Assembly: GCA_963774345.1 (NCBI GenBank)
Contig: CAVZFB010000038.1
Coordinates: 62,001 to 126,000, forward strand
Direction: 5' to 3'
Length of the DNA: 64,000 bases
Source: AP-15 sp963774345
GTDB taxonomy: Bacteria; Pseudomonadota; Alphaproteobacteria; ATCC43930; CGMCC-115725
Shown here in pieces: positions 37,393-45,619 of the stretch. Position numbers and translations under genes: made by a program. The stretch's first letter is position 1, and each line of letters opens with the position of its first letter. Under the pieces are notes generated by a model that was given only the letters and a program-made list of their open reading frames with translations, did no database searches and was not told the origin of the DNA.

Positions 37393-37723
37393 AGCAGCCA
37401 CGGCTCAAGATAATTTGCGCTCGCTCGGTTCTCAGGCCAATCTCGGGCAGGTGGAGGCACAGCTATATGGAGCCTTGTGTTGCCCTTCGTCTTATATATC
37501 GGGTCTCGTATTGATAGCGGCTAAGTTTTAACTGCTGGATCGGCGTATCAAATCGCCCACCACAAAGAATTTCTTCGAAACGATCGGTATCTCCTCGGTC
37601 GAGTTCATCCGCCTCGAGGGAATAACCCGGGGCCCGGAGGCGCTAGCGCGTGCGCTCGACGCAGCCGAGACTTGGATCGGACAGAGGCTCCCGGCCCTGG
37701 TCAGCCGAGGGGTATGACCAGCC
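37393..37723. other. Gap with one unassigned 3' coding remnant
   Basis: On the plus strand, 37519-37718 is open without a start codon (preceded by TAA) and reads TTKNFFETIGISSVEFIRL then ALARALDAAETWIGQRLPAL before a TGA. It looks like the tail of a real protein, which I cannot name. The first 120 bp show nothing. Confidence 0.3.
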
Positions 37724-40081
37724 CTAGCCGGCTGCGCGGGCCGCCTGGATCGCCTGCCACACCCTGAACGGCGTCGCCGGTATGTCGATGTGGCGGATGC
37801 CGTACTCTGACAGCGCATCGACAACCGCGTTCATGACCGCCGGTAACGATCCGGCGCAGCCGGCCTCGCCGCATCCTTTGGCGCCAAGCGGATTGGTCTT
37901 GGCCGGCACCGGATGGCTGTCGACCGCGAACATCACCGCGTCCGATGCGCGCGGTAAGGCGTAATCGGTGAACGAGCCAGTCAGGAACTGGCCCTCCTCG
38001 TCGAACACGGTGCGCTCCATCAAAGCTTGACCGATCCCCTGCACGACACCGCCGTGCGCTTGGCCGGCGACCAGCAGCGGGTTCACGATCACGCCAAAAT
38101 CGTTGACCATCGAGTATTTGACGACCGCAACGACCCCGGTTTCGGGATCGATCTCGACCTCCGCGATATGAACGCCATTGGGAAACGCGGATGGCGAACT
38201 CTCGTGGATATGCTGCACATCGAGCGTTTGTGGAAGCTCCGGCGGCAGTTCGAGGCCGCGCCTGATCATCGTCGCCAGCTCCATTATGTCGATGAAGCGG
38301 TCGGTGCCAGCGATTACGAAGCGGCCGCGCGAGAACTCGACATCGGCAACCGCGGCTTCGAGCACATGCGCGGCGATCTGCCGTCCCTGCTCGATGACTT
38401 TTTCGCTGGCGCCGACGATGGCCGTGCCGCTCGCCATCAGCGATTTCGAGCCGCCGGTGCCGCCGCCGGGCAATCAACTCGTCGCTGTCGCCCTGCAGCA
38501 GCCGGATGCGCTCGAACGGAATCCCGAGCTGCTGGTGCTGGGCAAACGGCGTCCAATGCCCCTGACCGTAATCGAGCGTGCCGGTGGTGATCGTGACATT
38601 GCCGTCGGGCTCGAAGCGGATGCCGCCCATCTCGTTGGCGGGAGGTCCGGTCACCTCAAGATAGTCGCCGATGCCACGACCGCGCAGCAGACCGCGCTGG
38701 CGGCTTTCTTCCTTACGGGCAGCAAACCCGTCCCAATCGGCCTGGGCCAGTGCCTGATCGAGCACCGCGGTGAACTCACCGCTGTCGTACGTTGTGCCGT
38801 TCGGCGCCTTGTGCGGCATCGCCGCCTCGGGAATGTGATTGCGGCGGCGCAGTTCGATCTTGTCGATGCCCAGCTCGGCGGCGGTGTCGACCAGCCGCTC
38901 CATGTAATAATTGCCTTCGGGCCGGCCGGCGCCGCGATAGGCCCCGACCGGCGGCGTGTTGGTGACGACGATCCTGGTCGACACTTCAATCAGCGGCGTC
39001 TTGTAGACGCCGATCGTGTTCTTGACCGCGTTGGCGGTAGGCGGGCCGCCTGCGCCGCGTCCGACATAGGCGCCGAGATTGCCGTAACCGGTCACCCGCA
39101 GGGCGAGGAAGTTGCCCTCCGCGTCGAGCGCCAGTTCGGCGGTCATCTCGTGATCGCGGCCGTGGCTGTCCGAGACGAAGCCTTCCGAACGCTCGTCGGT
39201 CCACTTGACCGGCCGGCCCAGCGCCCGCGCGGCATGGAACAAGGCGAGGTATTCCGGATAGACCGCAGACTTCATGCCGAACGAACCGCCGACATTGCCG
39301 GTCAAGACCCGCACCTTGTCGCGCTCGACACCAAGCACGTTGGCAAGGCCGTTTTTGAGCCCGAACACGCCCTGACAGCCGACGCGCAAAGTCCAGCGAT
39401 CGCTGGCCTGATCGTATTCGGCGAGCGCCGAGCGCGGCTCCATCGGGCAGACGACGATGCGGTTGCTCGGAATCTTGAGCCGGGTCACGTGGGCGGCCTT
39501 GGCAAATGCTGCTGCGACCTTGTCGGCGTCGCCATAGTGGAACTCGGCGGCAACATTGCCGGGCGCCGCGTCATGCAATTGTGGGGCGCCGGGTGCCGCC
39601 GCTTCGCTCGCCCCGGTGACCGCCGGCAGCGGCTCGATATCGAGAAATACCGTTTCGGCCGCGTCCTTGGCTTGTGCCGGGGTTTCTGCGACAACGATCG
39701 CCACCGGGTCGCCGACATAGCGCACCCGGTCGCTGGTCAGCGCCGGACAGGACGCCGGTGCATCGGGGTACCGTCGCTTGTCGGGATCGCCTGCCCGAGC
39801 CGCATCGGCTTGATCCCGGCGGCAGTCAGGTCAGGCCCGGTATAGATGCCAAGGACGCCCGGCATCGCCTGCGCGTCTTCAGTGTCGATCGCGTTGATCA
39901 CGCCATGCGCATAGCGGCTGCGCACAATCACTGCATAGGCTTGGCCCGGTAGGCTCAGTTCGTCGGTGTAGCGGCCCTCGCCGCACAGTAACGTCGGGTC
40001 CTCGTTGCGCGGCACCGGCTGGCCAAGAGCGAATTTGCTGAAGGCCAAGGCGTCAATTGCGATATTTATGTCACCGTCCAC
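37724..40081 (-). pseudogene. Molybdenum hydroxylase large subunit, form II CoxL-like (two frameshifts)
   Basis: About 785 codons from a GTG at 40081. Xanthine oxidase/CO dehydrogenase family: N-terminal FALGQPVPRNEDPTLLCGEGRYTDE and RYVGDPVAIVVAETPAQAKDAAE, the Mo-cofactor domain with GNVGGSFGMK, the active-site loop GAYRGAGRPEGNYYMER (form II; the CO-oxidising form I has AYRCSFR), and GGGTGGSKS. Substrate is therefore uncertain; aldehydes or N-heterocycles are as likely as CO. Frames switch near 39750 and near 38465, the latter removable by dropping one C from a CCC. Small FeS and FAD subunit genes are not adjacent. It follows a ModA-like gene after 32 bp, in one operon. Confidence 0.82.
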
Positions 40082-40113
40082 TGTGAACCTCGATTAGATG
40101 GGGTAGGCGCTGT

Positions 40114-40930
40114 TCAATGGCCGGGAGCAGGCAATGCCACCGGAGCAAAGCCGTAATCCGCAAAAATCTGCTGACCCGACGGAGACAGCACGAACAGCGC
40201 AAAATCGGGTGTACGCGGATCTGACCCCTTCAGCACGGCGAGACCGTATTCGGGACCGGCGGCAAGCTCGCGCGGGACTTCGGCCACTTGCAGCTGCGGC
40301 AACTGTGCCAAAAGCCGTTTGGCGCCGCTGCAATAGCCGACGAAGAGATCAACGCGGCGTTCTGCGAACGCTGCGACAACCGGGTCCTTGCCGCCGACAT
40401 TGACGTTGTTGGTTGGGCCGCCGACGATTTGTTGCGCCTTTTTGTCGAGGATAGCGAAACTGCTTGGACGCAATGCGTCGATCTTGTGAAACATCGCCCA
40501 GGTGTAGTCGCCGGCCGGATCGGCCTTTGGCGGTCGAGGTGCCAAGCTTGACCGTCGGATCGAGCAGCCGGTCGGTAAAATTTGCGCTCGTCAGTCCGAC
40601 CTTCGGCACCGCCATCGCGCAGAGCCTGTTGCGGGTGAACATCGCAACCCGGGTCGCGCGGCCTTCGGCCAATAGTTTGAGGGGATGACCGATATCAGCC
40701 GAGGCAAACAAATCGGCGCGCTCACCCTGTTCAATGCGCTGCCGCAAAACCCCGGACGGGCCGAAATCAGCACTCATCTCGACGCCAGTGGTTTTGCGAT
40801 ATTGGTTGCCGATCTCACTCAAAACCTCGCGCAGGCTACCTGCGGCAAGCACATGCAATTGTTCCGCTTTCGGGGCACTGATCATTGCAAACAGAGAGAG
40901 CACCCCCGCGAGTAGTGTGCGGATCGGCAT
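40114..40930 (-). pseudogene. ModA-like periplasmic binding protein (one frameshift)
   Basis: About 270 codons. Signal peptide TLLAGVLSLFAMISAPKAE, then the molybdate-binding-protein pattern LHVLAAGSLREVLSEIGNQY, VEMSADFGPSGVLRQRIEQG and RADLFASADIGHPLKL. After the frameshift (~40540) come PAGDYTWAMFHKIDAL and DLFVGYCSGAKRLLAQLP. It would bind molybdate or a related oxyanion or chelate for ABC import, but no permease or ATPase gene is next to it. One base near 40540 restores the conserved STPKADPAGDY. It lies between the DUF2325 gene (5 bp upstream) and the Mo-hydroxylase gene. Confidence 0.78.
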
Positions 40931-40935
40931 CGACG

Positions 40936-42297
40936 TCAGTCCCTACAGCCGGCGACGGCGCAGTTCTTCAGCGCAGCACAAAACGGCGCCAGGCCGGGGC
41001 TGCGCAATGGCGTAAACGGCTTGCCGGCTTGCTGACAGAGCCGTTTCACTAATGACATAGCGGCGTGGCTGACGCAGTCGACCGGAAACATTACCGCGTC
41101 GGCGCGGCTGACGAGACCCGGCAGCAATCCGCCACGCTCTTCGATGCCGCCGTCATGGTGCAGGAATAACGCACCGGACCGTTCGGCGTGCGCGCGCAGA
41201 TGCCCTATTTGCCCCTGCCGTCCGCCGACGTACAAGATCGTCAGGTTGAGCGGGCAATAATCTTCGGGCGCCTCGCCGGGCGCGCTGCCCAATGCGAGGC
41301 TGGCCTCGATCGCCTCGACCTCACCGCGAAGCTCGATCTCCCGCTGCTCGGCGGCGCCGCGCGCCTCTCGTTCCGTGCTCAGCGCCAGACGGGCGTCGGT
41401 GAGCTGCCGCTCGAGCCGCTCGCGGCGGTTCTCCGATTGCGTCAGCCGGCCTTTGAGATTGGCGGCGAATGCGGTCCAACCTGCGCCATCAGCCGTCGAT
41501 AACTCGAACGAGTCGACAGGACGGGCCTGCCCGACACTCTCTTCAAGCGCCCGGGTGAGCTCGCGGATTGTCGTCTCGCGCGCCACGATCGCGTCGCGCA
41601 GTTGTGCCTGTTGTCGTTGGACCTTGGCCTGCAACTCGGCGTTTTCCGCCTCGAGCTGGCGCAATCGGCGAATGTCGGCGCGGTTGGCGGCGCCAACGAG
41701 GTGCGACAGCATGTGCACTTGGGAGAAAACCTCCTGCACCAGGGCGTCGTTCGTTGCCGAGTGGGTCAAAGCCGCCCAGTAGGCCCCAGGAATCTCGCCG
41801 CGCTGTACCGCTTCCTGCCAGAACGCGCGCACTTCGTCGGTGCTTTTGGCCCGAGCGAGCTGATTGATCGCGACGCGATGGCGTCGGTCGAGCGCCTTGT
41901 GCAGCAGCTTGGCGCCCTCGTGGTGCTTGCCGGCGAGCATCACGCCGCTCGCATGCAAATCGTGCTCGTTAGCGGTTGCCGCTTCCTTGAGGCCGAGCTT
42001 TACGAGAACCTGACGCAATTCGGCGGTCGACAGGCACGTGCCGATGATCGAGCAATGCAGGCTGGCATCGAACTCCCATATCTTTCGACGGCTCCGTGAT
42101 GCAGGAGCAAGGATTTGCTCCACGCGCAGCGACAATTCGCGCTCGGCCAATTGAGGAAGCGGGCTCTGCTTGAAGAAGAGAGGGGCCGGCCCGGCGTCCG
42201 TTGAATCGAACAGGCTCACGGTTGAGCCGTTGAGAGCTCGGTCCGGCGCGATCGGGTGTCCCATATTATGCCATCCAGGCTGCAGCGTGATCTCCAT
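40936..42297 (-). CDS. DUF2325 domain protein
   Basis: 453 residues. C-terminal DUF2325 domain at ~355-445 (LTILYVGGRQGQIGHLRAHA, GALFLHHDGGIEERGGLLPG, ADAVMFPVDCVSHAAMSLVK). A helical N-terminal half has three Cys/His-rich spots, and a long coiled coil spans ~215-335. Function unknown. The start at 42297 has no ribosome site and lies inside the Mo-box, so the ATG at 42264 may be the true start. First gene of the operon with the ModA-like and CoxL-like genes, which suggests a role in molybdenum homeostasis or enzyme maturation. Confidence 0.8.
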   Translation of the reverse strand: MEITLQPGWHNMGHPIAPDRALNGSTVSLFDSTDAGPAPLFFKQSPLPQLAERELSLRVEQILAPASRSRRKIWEFDASLHCSIIGTCLSTAELRQVLVKLGLKEAATANEHDLHASGVMLAGKHHEGAKLLHKALDRRHRVAINQLARAKSTDEVRAFWQEAVQRGEIPGAYWAALTHSATNDALVQEVFSQVHMLSHLVGAANRADIRRLRQLEAENAELQAKVQRQQAQLRDAIVARETTIRELTRALEESVGQARPVDSFELSTADGAGWTAFAANLKGRLTQSENRRERLERQLTDARLALSTEREARGAAEQREIELRGEVEAIEASLALGSAPGEAPEDYCPLNLTILYVGGRQGQIGHLRAHAERSGALFLHHDGGIEERGGLLPGLVSRADAVMFPVDCVSHAAMSLVKRLCQQAGKPFTPLRSPGLAPFCAALKNCAVAGCRD

Positions 42298-42309
42298 ACG
42301 TATATAACG
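42286..42309 (-). promoter_or_regulatory. Mo-box-like site at the DUF2325 operon
   Basis: CGTGATCT-N8-ATATAACG on the plus strand: the right half-site is perfect and the left half matches CGTTATAT at 6 of 8. Geometry equals the perfect palindrome at 47206-47229 and the known ModE operator layout. It overlaps the 42297 start codon, or lies 22 bp upstream if translation starts at 42264. Confidence 0.5.
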
Positions 42310-42397
42310 ATGCTCGCAGAGATCGCCGTGATCGGCAAGACGCGTGCACGCCGTGATCTGGGGCGCGGAGCCCGGCCGCGCCTCACCCCGGATTACG

Positions 42398-43831
42398 TCA
42401 GAGGCCGGCTTGGCTGACGAATTTCGTATTCAAATACGCCTCGATCGCTTCCGAACCGCCTTCGGATCCATAGCCCGAATCCTTAACCCCGCCAAACGGC
42501 ACCTCGGGCAGGGCGAGACCATGATGATTGATCGAGATCATTCCGGCCTCGACAGCAGTGGCAACCGCCTGCGCGGTCTTCGCCGAACGGGTATAGGCAT
42601 AGGCGGCGAGGCCATAGGGCAGGCGATTAGCCTCGGCCACGACATCTTCGAAGCTGTGGAACGGTGCGATCACGGCGACCGGGCCGAACGGCTCCTCGTT
42701 CATGATGCGCGAATTCATTGGCACGTCGGTCAGCACCGTCGGCTCAAAGAAATTGCCTTTGTTGCCGATGCGGTGGCCGCCGGTCTTCAGGTTGGCGCCC
42801 TTTTGGACGGCGTCACCGATAAAGGCCTCCATGGCGGCGATGCGGCGCGGATTGGCCATCGGCCCCATCTGGGTGCCGCTTTCCATCCCATCCCCGATCC
42901 TCGCCGCTTTGACCGCCTCGGTGAATTTGCCAACAAAGCTCTCGTACACTTTCTCTTGCACAAGCAGCCGGGTCGGCGACACGCAGACTTGGCCGGCATT
43001 GCGCAATTTGTTAGTGGACAACAGCCGGCTCGCGAGGTCGACATCCGCGTCGTCGAACACGATGGACGGTGCGTGGCCGCCCAACTCCATCGTCACCCGT
43101 TTCATATGCGCGCCGGCGATCGCCGCGAGTTGCTTGCCAACCGCGGTCGAGCCGGTGAAGGACATCTTCCGGATGATCGGATGCGGAATCAGGTACTCCG
43201 ATATCTCGGAGGGCACGCCGTAGACCAGGTTGATCACCCCGGCAGGCACGCCGGCATCAGCGAAGCAGCGGATCAGCTCGGCCGGCGACGCAGGAGTTTC
43301 CTCCGGCGCCTTGACAATTATCGAGCAGCCGGCGGCAAGCGCGCAGGAGAGTTTGCGCACGACCTGGTTGATTGGAAAGTTCCACGGCGTGAATGCCGCA
43401 ACCGGGCCCACCGGCTCTTTGACGACGAGCTGGTAGACTCCTTCAGCCCGTGCCGGGATCACCCGGCCATAGGCGCGGCGCGCCTCCTCGGCAAACCAGT
43501 CGATGACGTCGGCGCCGGCCAGGGTTTCGCCTTTGGCCTCGGGGAGCGTCTTGCCCTGTTCGAGGGTCAGCAAGGGCGCGATCGCATCAGCCCGATCGCG
43601 CAGCAGATTGGCCGCCTTGCGCATGATCTTCGAGCGATCGAAGGCAGAGATCTTGCGCCAAGCCCGAAAACCCTTGTCGGCAGCTTCGAGCGCCCGGTCG
43701 AGATCGTTCTTATCCGCGTGCGCGACCGTGCCTATGTCCTCGCCCGTGGCCGGATTGACGACCGGGATGGTGCGGCCGGCCGCGGCCTTGGTCCAATTGC
43801 CGTCGATGAACAGGGATACGTCGGAGTACAT
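42398..43831 (-). CDS. NAD(P)-dependent aldehyde dehydrogenase, succinate-semialdehyde type
   Basis: 477 residues from the ATG at 43831 (an in-frame start at 43963 adds unrelated sequence). ALDH superfamily: cofactor-binding FTPWNFPINQVVRKL, SFTGSTAVGKQL, general base E249 in MELGGHAPS, catalytic C283 in NAGQVCVSPTRLLV, and EEPFGPVAVIAPF. Overall closest to succinate/2-oxoglutarate semialdehyde dehydrogenases, which oxidise the aldehyde to the acid in the cytoplasm; the true substrate is unknown. A 5' fragment of another ALDH lies just upstream, with a Mo-box-like half-site beyond it. Confidence 0.88.
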   Translation of the reverse strand: MYSDVSLFIDGNWTKAAAGRTIPVVNPATGEDIGTVAHADKNDLDRALEAADKGFRAWRKISAFDRSKIMRKAANLLRDRADAIAPLLTLEQGKTLPEAKGETLAGADVIDWFAEEARRAYGRVIPARAEGVYQLVVKEPVGPVAAFTPWNFPINQVVRKLSCALAAGCSIIVKAPEETPASPAELIRCFADAGVPAGVINLVYGVPSEISEYLIPHPIIRKMSFTGSTAVGKQLAAIAGAHMKRVTMELGGHAPSIVFDDADVDLASRLLSTNKLRNAGQVCVSPTRLLVQEKVYESFVGKFTEAVKAARIGDGMESGTQMGPMANPRRIAAMEAFIGDAVQKGANLKTGGHRIGNKGNFFEPTVLTDVPMNSRIMNEEPFGPVAVIAPFHSFEDVVAEANRLPYGLAAYAYTRSAKTAQAVATAVEAGMISINHHGLALPEVPFGGVKDSGYGSEGGSEAIEAYLNTKFVSQAGL

Positions 43832-43854
43832 GGAGGATTTCCTCAAAAGCGGGG

Positions 43855-44004
43855 TTACAGCATCAGATGCGAGACGAGATCGGCGCGCGCCGCGTGCGGC
43901 ACCGTGCCGAGAATGCTTTCGTCGGCGGGGTTGATGACCGGCGCACCGTCGCGACTGCGCCATTCGCCGGCGACATACAGCTGAAGTTCGGGATAGTGAG
44001 GCAC
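43855..44004 (-). pseudogene. Aldehyde dehydrogenase 5' fragment
   Basis: From a GTG at 44004 with CAGGAGA upstream, 49 codons read PHYPELQLYVAGEWRSRDGA then PVINPADESILGTVPHAARADL and stop. This equals the first ~45 residues of SSADH-type enzymes (YPxLxLYIDGxW...INPATExxxGxVPxAxxADL). The downstream intact ALDH begins at 43831 with its own complete N-terminus, so this is the end of a second copy removed by deletion. It might now act as a leader frame between promoter and gene. Confidence 0.55.
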
Positions 44005-44075
44005 GGCTGGTCTCCTGAGGGGAGTAAGCGCAGAAGCGAAACGCCTTTGTCGAGGACCTAGCACCGCGGCGCTAT

Positions 44076-44099
44076 GGAAATATCTGTACGGATATAACG
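44076..44099 (-). promoter_or_regulatory. Mo-box-like site upstream of the ALDH gene
   Basis: GGAAATAT-N8-ATATAACG on the plus strand: perfect right half-site, left half matching 5 of 8. It lies 72-95 bp upstream of the ALDH fragment start and in front of the ALDH transcription unit. Weaker than the site at 47206-47229, but with the same spacing and an identical half-site to the site at 42286. Confidence 0.42.
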
Positions 44100-44129
44100 C
44101 GTCCTATCACAACGGGGACCCAGCTACGC

Positions 44130-44204
44130 CTGATCTACGGACCGAGTCCGACGCTGATGAAGCAGATTGAGAACGGCGCCGATCAAGACTTATTCTCCTG
44201 CAAT
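44130..44204 (+). pseudogene. ModA-like binding protein fragment
   Basis: The plus strand reads LIYGPSPTLMKQIENGADQD then LFSC, matching the segment after strand 2 of ModA-type proteins (SYGPSPTLAKQIENGAPADIF). Neither a signal peptide nor the rest of the protein is present. A tiny remnant close to the Mo-box-like site at 44076-44099. Confidence 0.4.
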
Positions 44205-44302
44205 CCGGCGATCGGAACGGTCGCTGACGTCGCCGAAGCCCGAAGCAAGTCGTCGACAGCGCGATCGACGCAGCCGACACCAACCAGAGAAACGGAGGAA
44301 AT

Positions 44303-44398
44303 GTGAGCCGACCCCGCGTTGCCGACGATTTTGTAATGATCCGGGCACGCATCGAGGAGCTGCGCCGCGAACGCGCCCGACCCCCGCGCCGCCGATGA
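44303..44398 (+). CDS. Short helical peptide, copy 1 of a tandem pair
   Basis: A GTG with GGAGGA six bases upstream starts a 31-codon frame reading RVADDFVMIRARIEELRRER then ARPPRRR and a stop. The core DDFxxIRARxEELRRER recurs immediately downstream in another frame. I do not recognise a named family; short DDFxxIRxRxEELRRER proteins are the closest pattern. Probably a single amphipathic helix. Confidence 0.4.
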   Translation: MSRPRVADDFVMIRARIEELRRERARPPRRR

Positions 44399-44492
44399 TT
44401 TCACGACGATCCGAGCGCGCATGGAGGAACTGCGCCGCGAGCGCGTTCAGGCCTCGTCATCGCGCAGCCGATGCAGGCCGAGCGTGACGGGT
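44386..44492 (+). pseudogene. Short helical peptide, copy 2 of a tandem pair
   Basis: The next frame reads RAADDFTTIRARMEELRRER then VQASSSQPMQAERDG and a stop at 44490-44492. The first ~20 residues repeat copy 1; the tail differs. No own ribosome site is visible, and the only internal start is the ATG at 44421, so this copy may be untranslated. The pair looks like a ~90-bp tandem duplication of a small gene. Confidence 0.35.
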
Positions 44493-44652
44493 GACCCCTC
44501 CTCCCGCACCTGATGCGCCGGAAACTCTTCGAGCAGCGACGGAATTATCCGCCGTCGGCTCACCCCCGAACTGCTCCGGATCGGTATTCGGGTAGCGGCG
44601 TTGCGACGAAGCGATGTAGCCTATCGACAGAGCGCCGCGAGAGGGAACCGAC

Positions 44653-45054
44653 ATGGCGGGCAAGGCCTATGCAGTCACGCACAGCGATGCCGAATGGCGG
44701 CGGATTCTGACGCCCGAGCAGTATGATATCATGCGATCCCACGGGACGGAGGCGCCGGGGAGCTGCTCCTTGCTTGTGGAAAAGCGGACGGGCAGGTTTT
44801 CATGCGCCGGTTGCGGTCAGCCTTTATTTGAATCAAAAGGGAAGTTCGACAGCGGAACTGGCTGGCCGAGCTTCAATGATCCGATCGAAGGTGCCGTCGA
44901 GACTTCCACCGACCGCACCCTCGGCATGGTCCGAACCGAAGTTCATTGTGCGAACTGCGGAAGTCATCTTGGGCACGTCTTTGACGACGGCCCTCCGCCC
45001 ACCCATCTCCGCTACTGCATCAACGGCGTAGCGATGAATTTCCTGCCGGGCTGA
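44653..45054 (+). CDS. msrB: Peptide-methionine (R)-S-oxide reductase
   Basis: 133 residues, normal MsrB length. It repairs methionine-R-sulfoxide in oxidised proteins using thioredoxin. The zinc site is C51/C54 (CAGC) and C99/C102 (CANC). The catalytic cysteine is C122 in RYCINGVAMNF, where Gly replaces the usual Ser after Asn. Substrate motifs SGTGWPSF and HLGHVFDDGP are present. C38 could be an additional redox cysteine. No targeting signal, so cytoplasmic. It stands alone, convergent with trmO. Confidence 0.95.
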   Translation: MAGKAYAVTHSDAEWRRILTPEQYDIMRSHGTEAPGSCSLLVEKRTGRFSCAGCGQPLFESKGKFDSGTGWPSFNDPIEGAVETSTDRTLGMVRTEVHCANCGSHLGHVFDDGPPPTHLRYCINGVAMNFLPG

Positions 45055-45069
45055 GGCGAAGCCCTCTCG

Positions 45070-45543
45070 TCAGTCGCTCGCGGCCGCGCGGTCCGGCTTC
45101 AAGTCGATCAGCGGCGTACCGTCGAGGCAGTCAAGCCCGCGCACCTGCAAGGTCGTGCCGTCGATCGCCACCAATTCGACGACCGACGAGGCGATCGGGT
45201 TCGGCCGCACCGGCGAGCGCAGGGCAAAGGTTCCGGTGGTTTCCTTGCCAAACGGCGTCTGCAGGACAAGATCGCGCCGCGCGCGATGCATCCAATAGAG
45301 AACCTGAATGCGCCGGTAATCCGACAGATCGGTCAGCGCCAGTCGCCAGCATTCGTCAAGGACGATCGTACAGATCGGCCCGTCGAGGCTGCCACGCTTG
45401 GGACATTCGCGGCGAGTACGCCATGGCGTGTGGATTGTTCCGATGAAGTACACGCCGGCATCGGTCTGCGACGGAAGCGCTGCCGTCACTTCCCCGGTTC
45501 GAAGTTCGCTTTCTGCTTCGGATAGCTGAGTGTTCTCGCTCAT
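45070..45543 (-). CDS. trmO: tRNA (N6-threonylcarbamoyladenosine-37) methyltransferase, TrmO-like
   Basis: About 157 residues from the ATG at 45543 (a start at 45564 is possible). VirR/TsaA-type beta-barrel domain: VYFIGTIHTPWRTRRECPKRG, CTIVLDECWRLALTDLSDYR, IQVLYWMHRARRDLVLQ and GTFALRSPVRPNPIASSVVELV are the conserved TrmO blocks. The family methylates t6A37 in tRNA-Thr using SAM. It follows an ALDH gene on the same strand after 76 bp and may be read through from it. Confidence 0.85.
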   Translation of the reverse strand: MSENTQLSEAESELRTGEVTAALPSQTDAGVYFIGTIHTPWRTRRECPKRGSLDGPICTIVLDECWRLALTDLSDYRRIQVLYWMHRARRDLVLQTPFGKETTGTFALRSPVRPNPIASSVVELVAIDGTTLQVRGLDCLDGTPLIDLKPDRAAASD

Positions 45544-45619
45544 CACGAAAGCATGGCAGAACAAGCCCTCTCGCGTCGAGAGGAAGCCGGGCGGTCGACA
45601 AGCCCGCCCGCTCGCATTG

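Noticed and set aside
38178..39845. 555-codon plus-strand frame
   Set aside because: Antisense shadow of the CoxL-like gene, whose motifs (AYRGAGR, GGGTGGS) are on the minus strand.
42344..43984. 546-codon plus-strand frame
   Set aside because: Antisense shadow of the ALDH gene; Arg/His/Asp-rich without family features.
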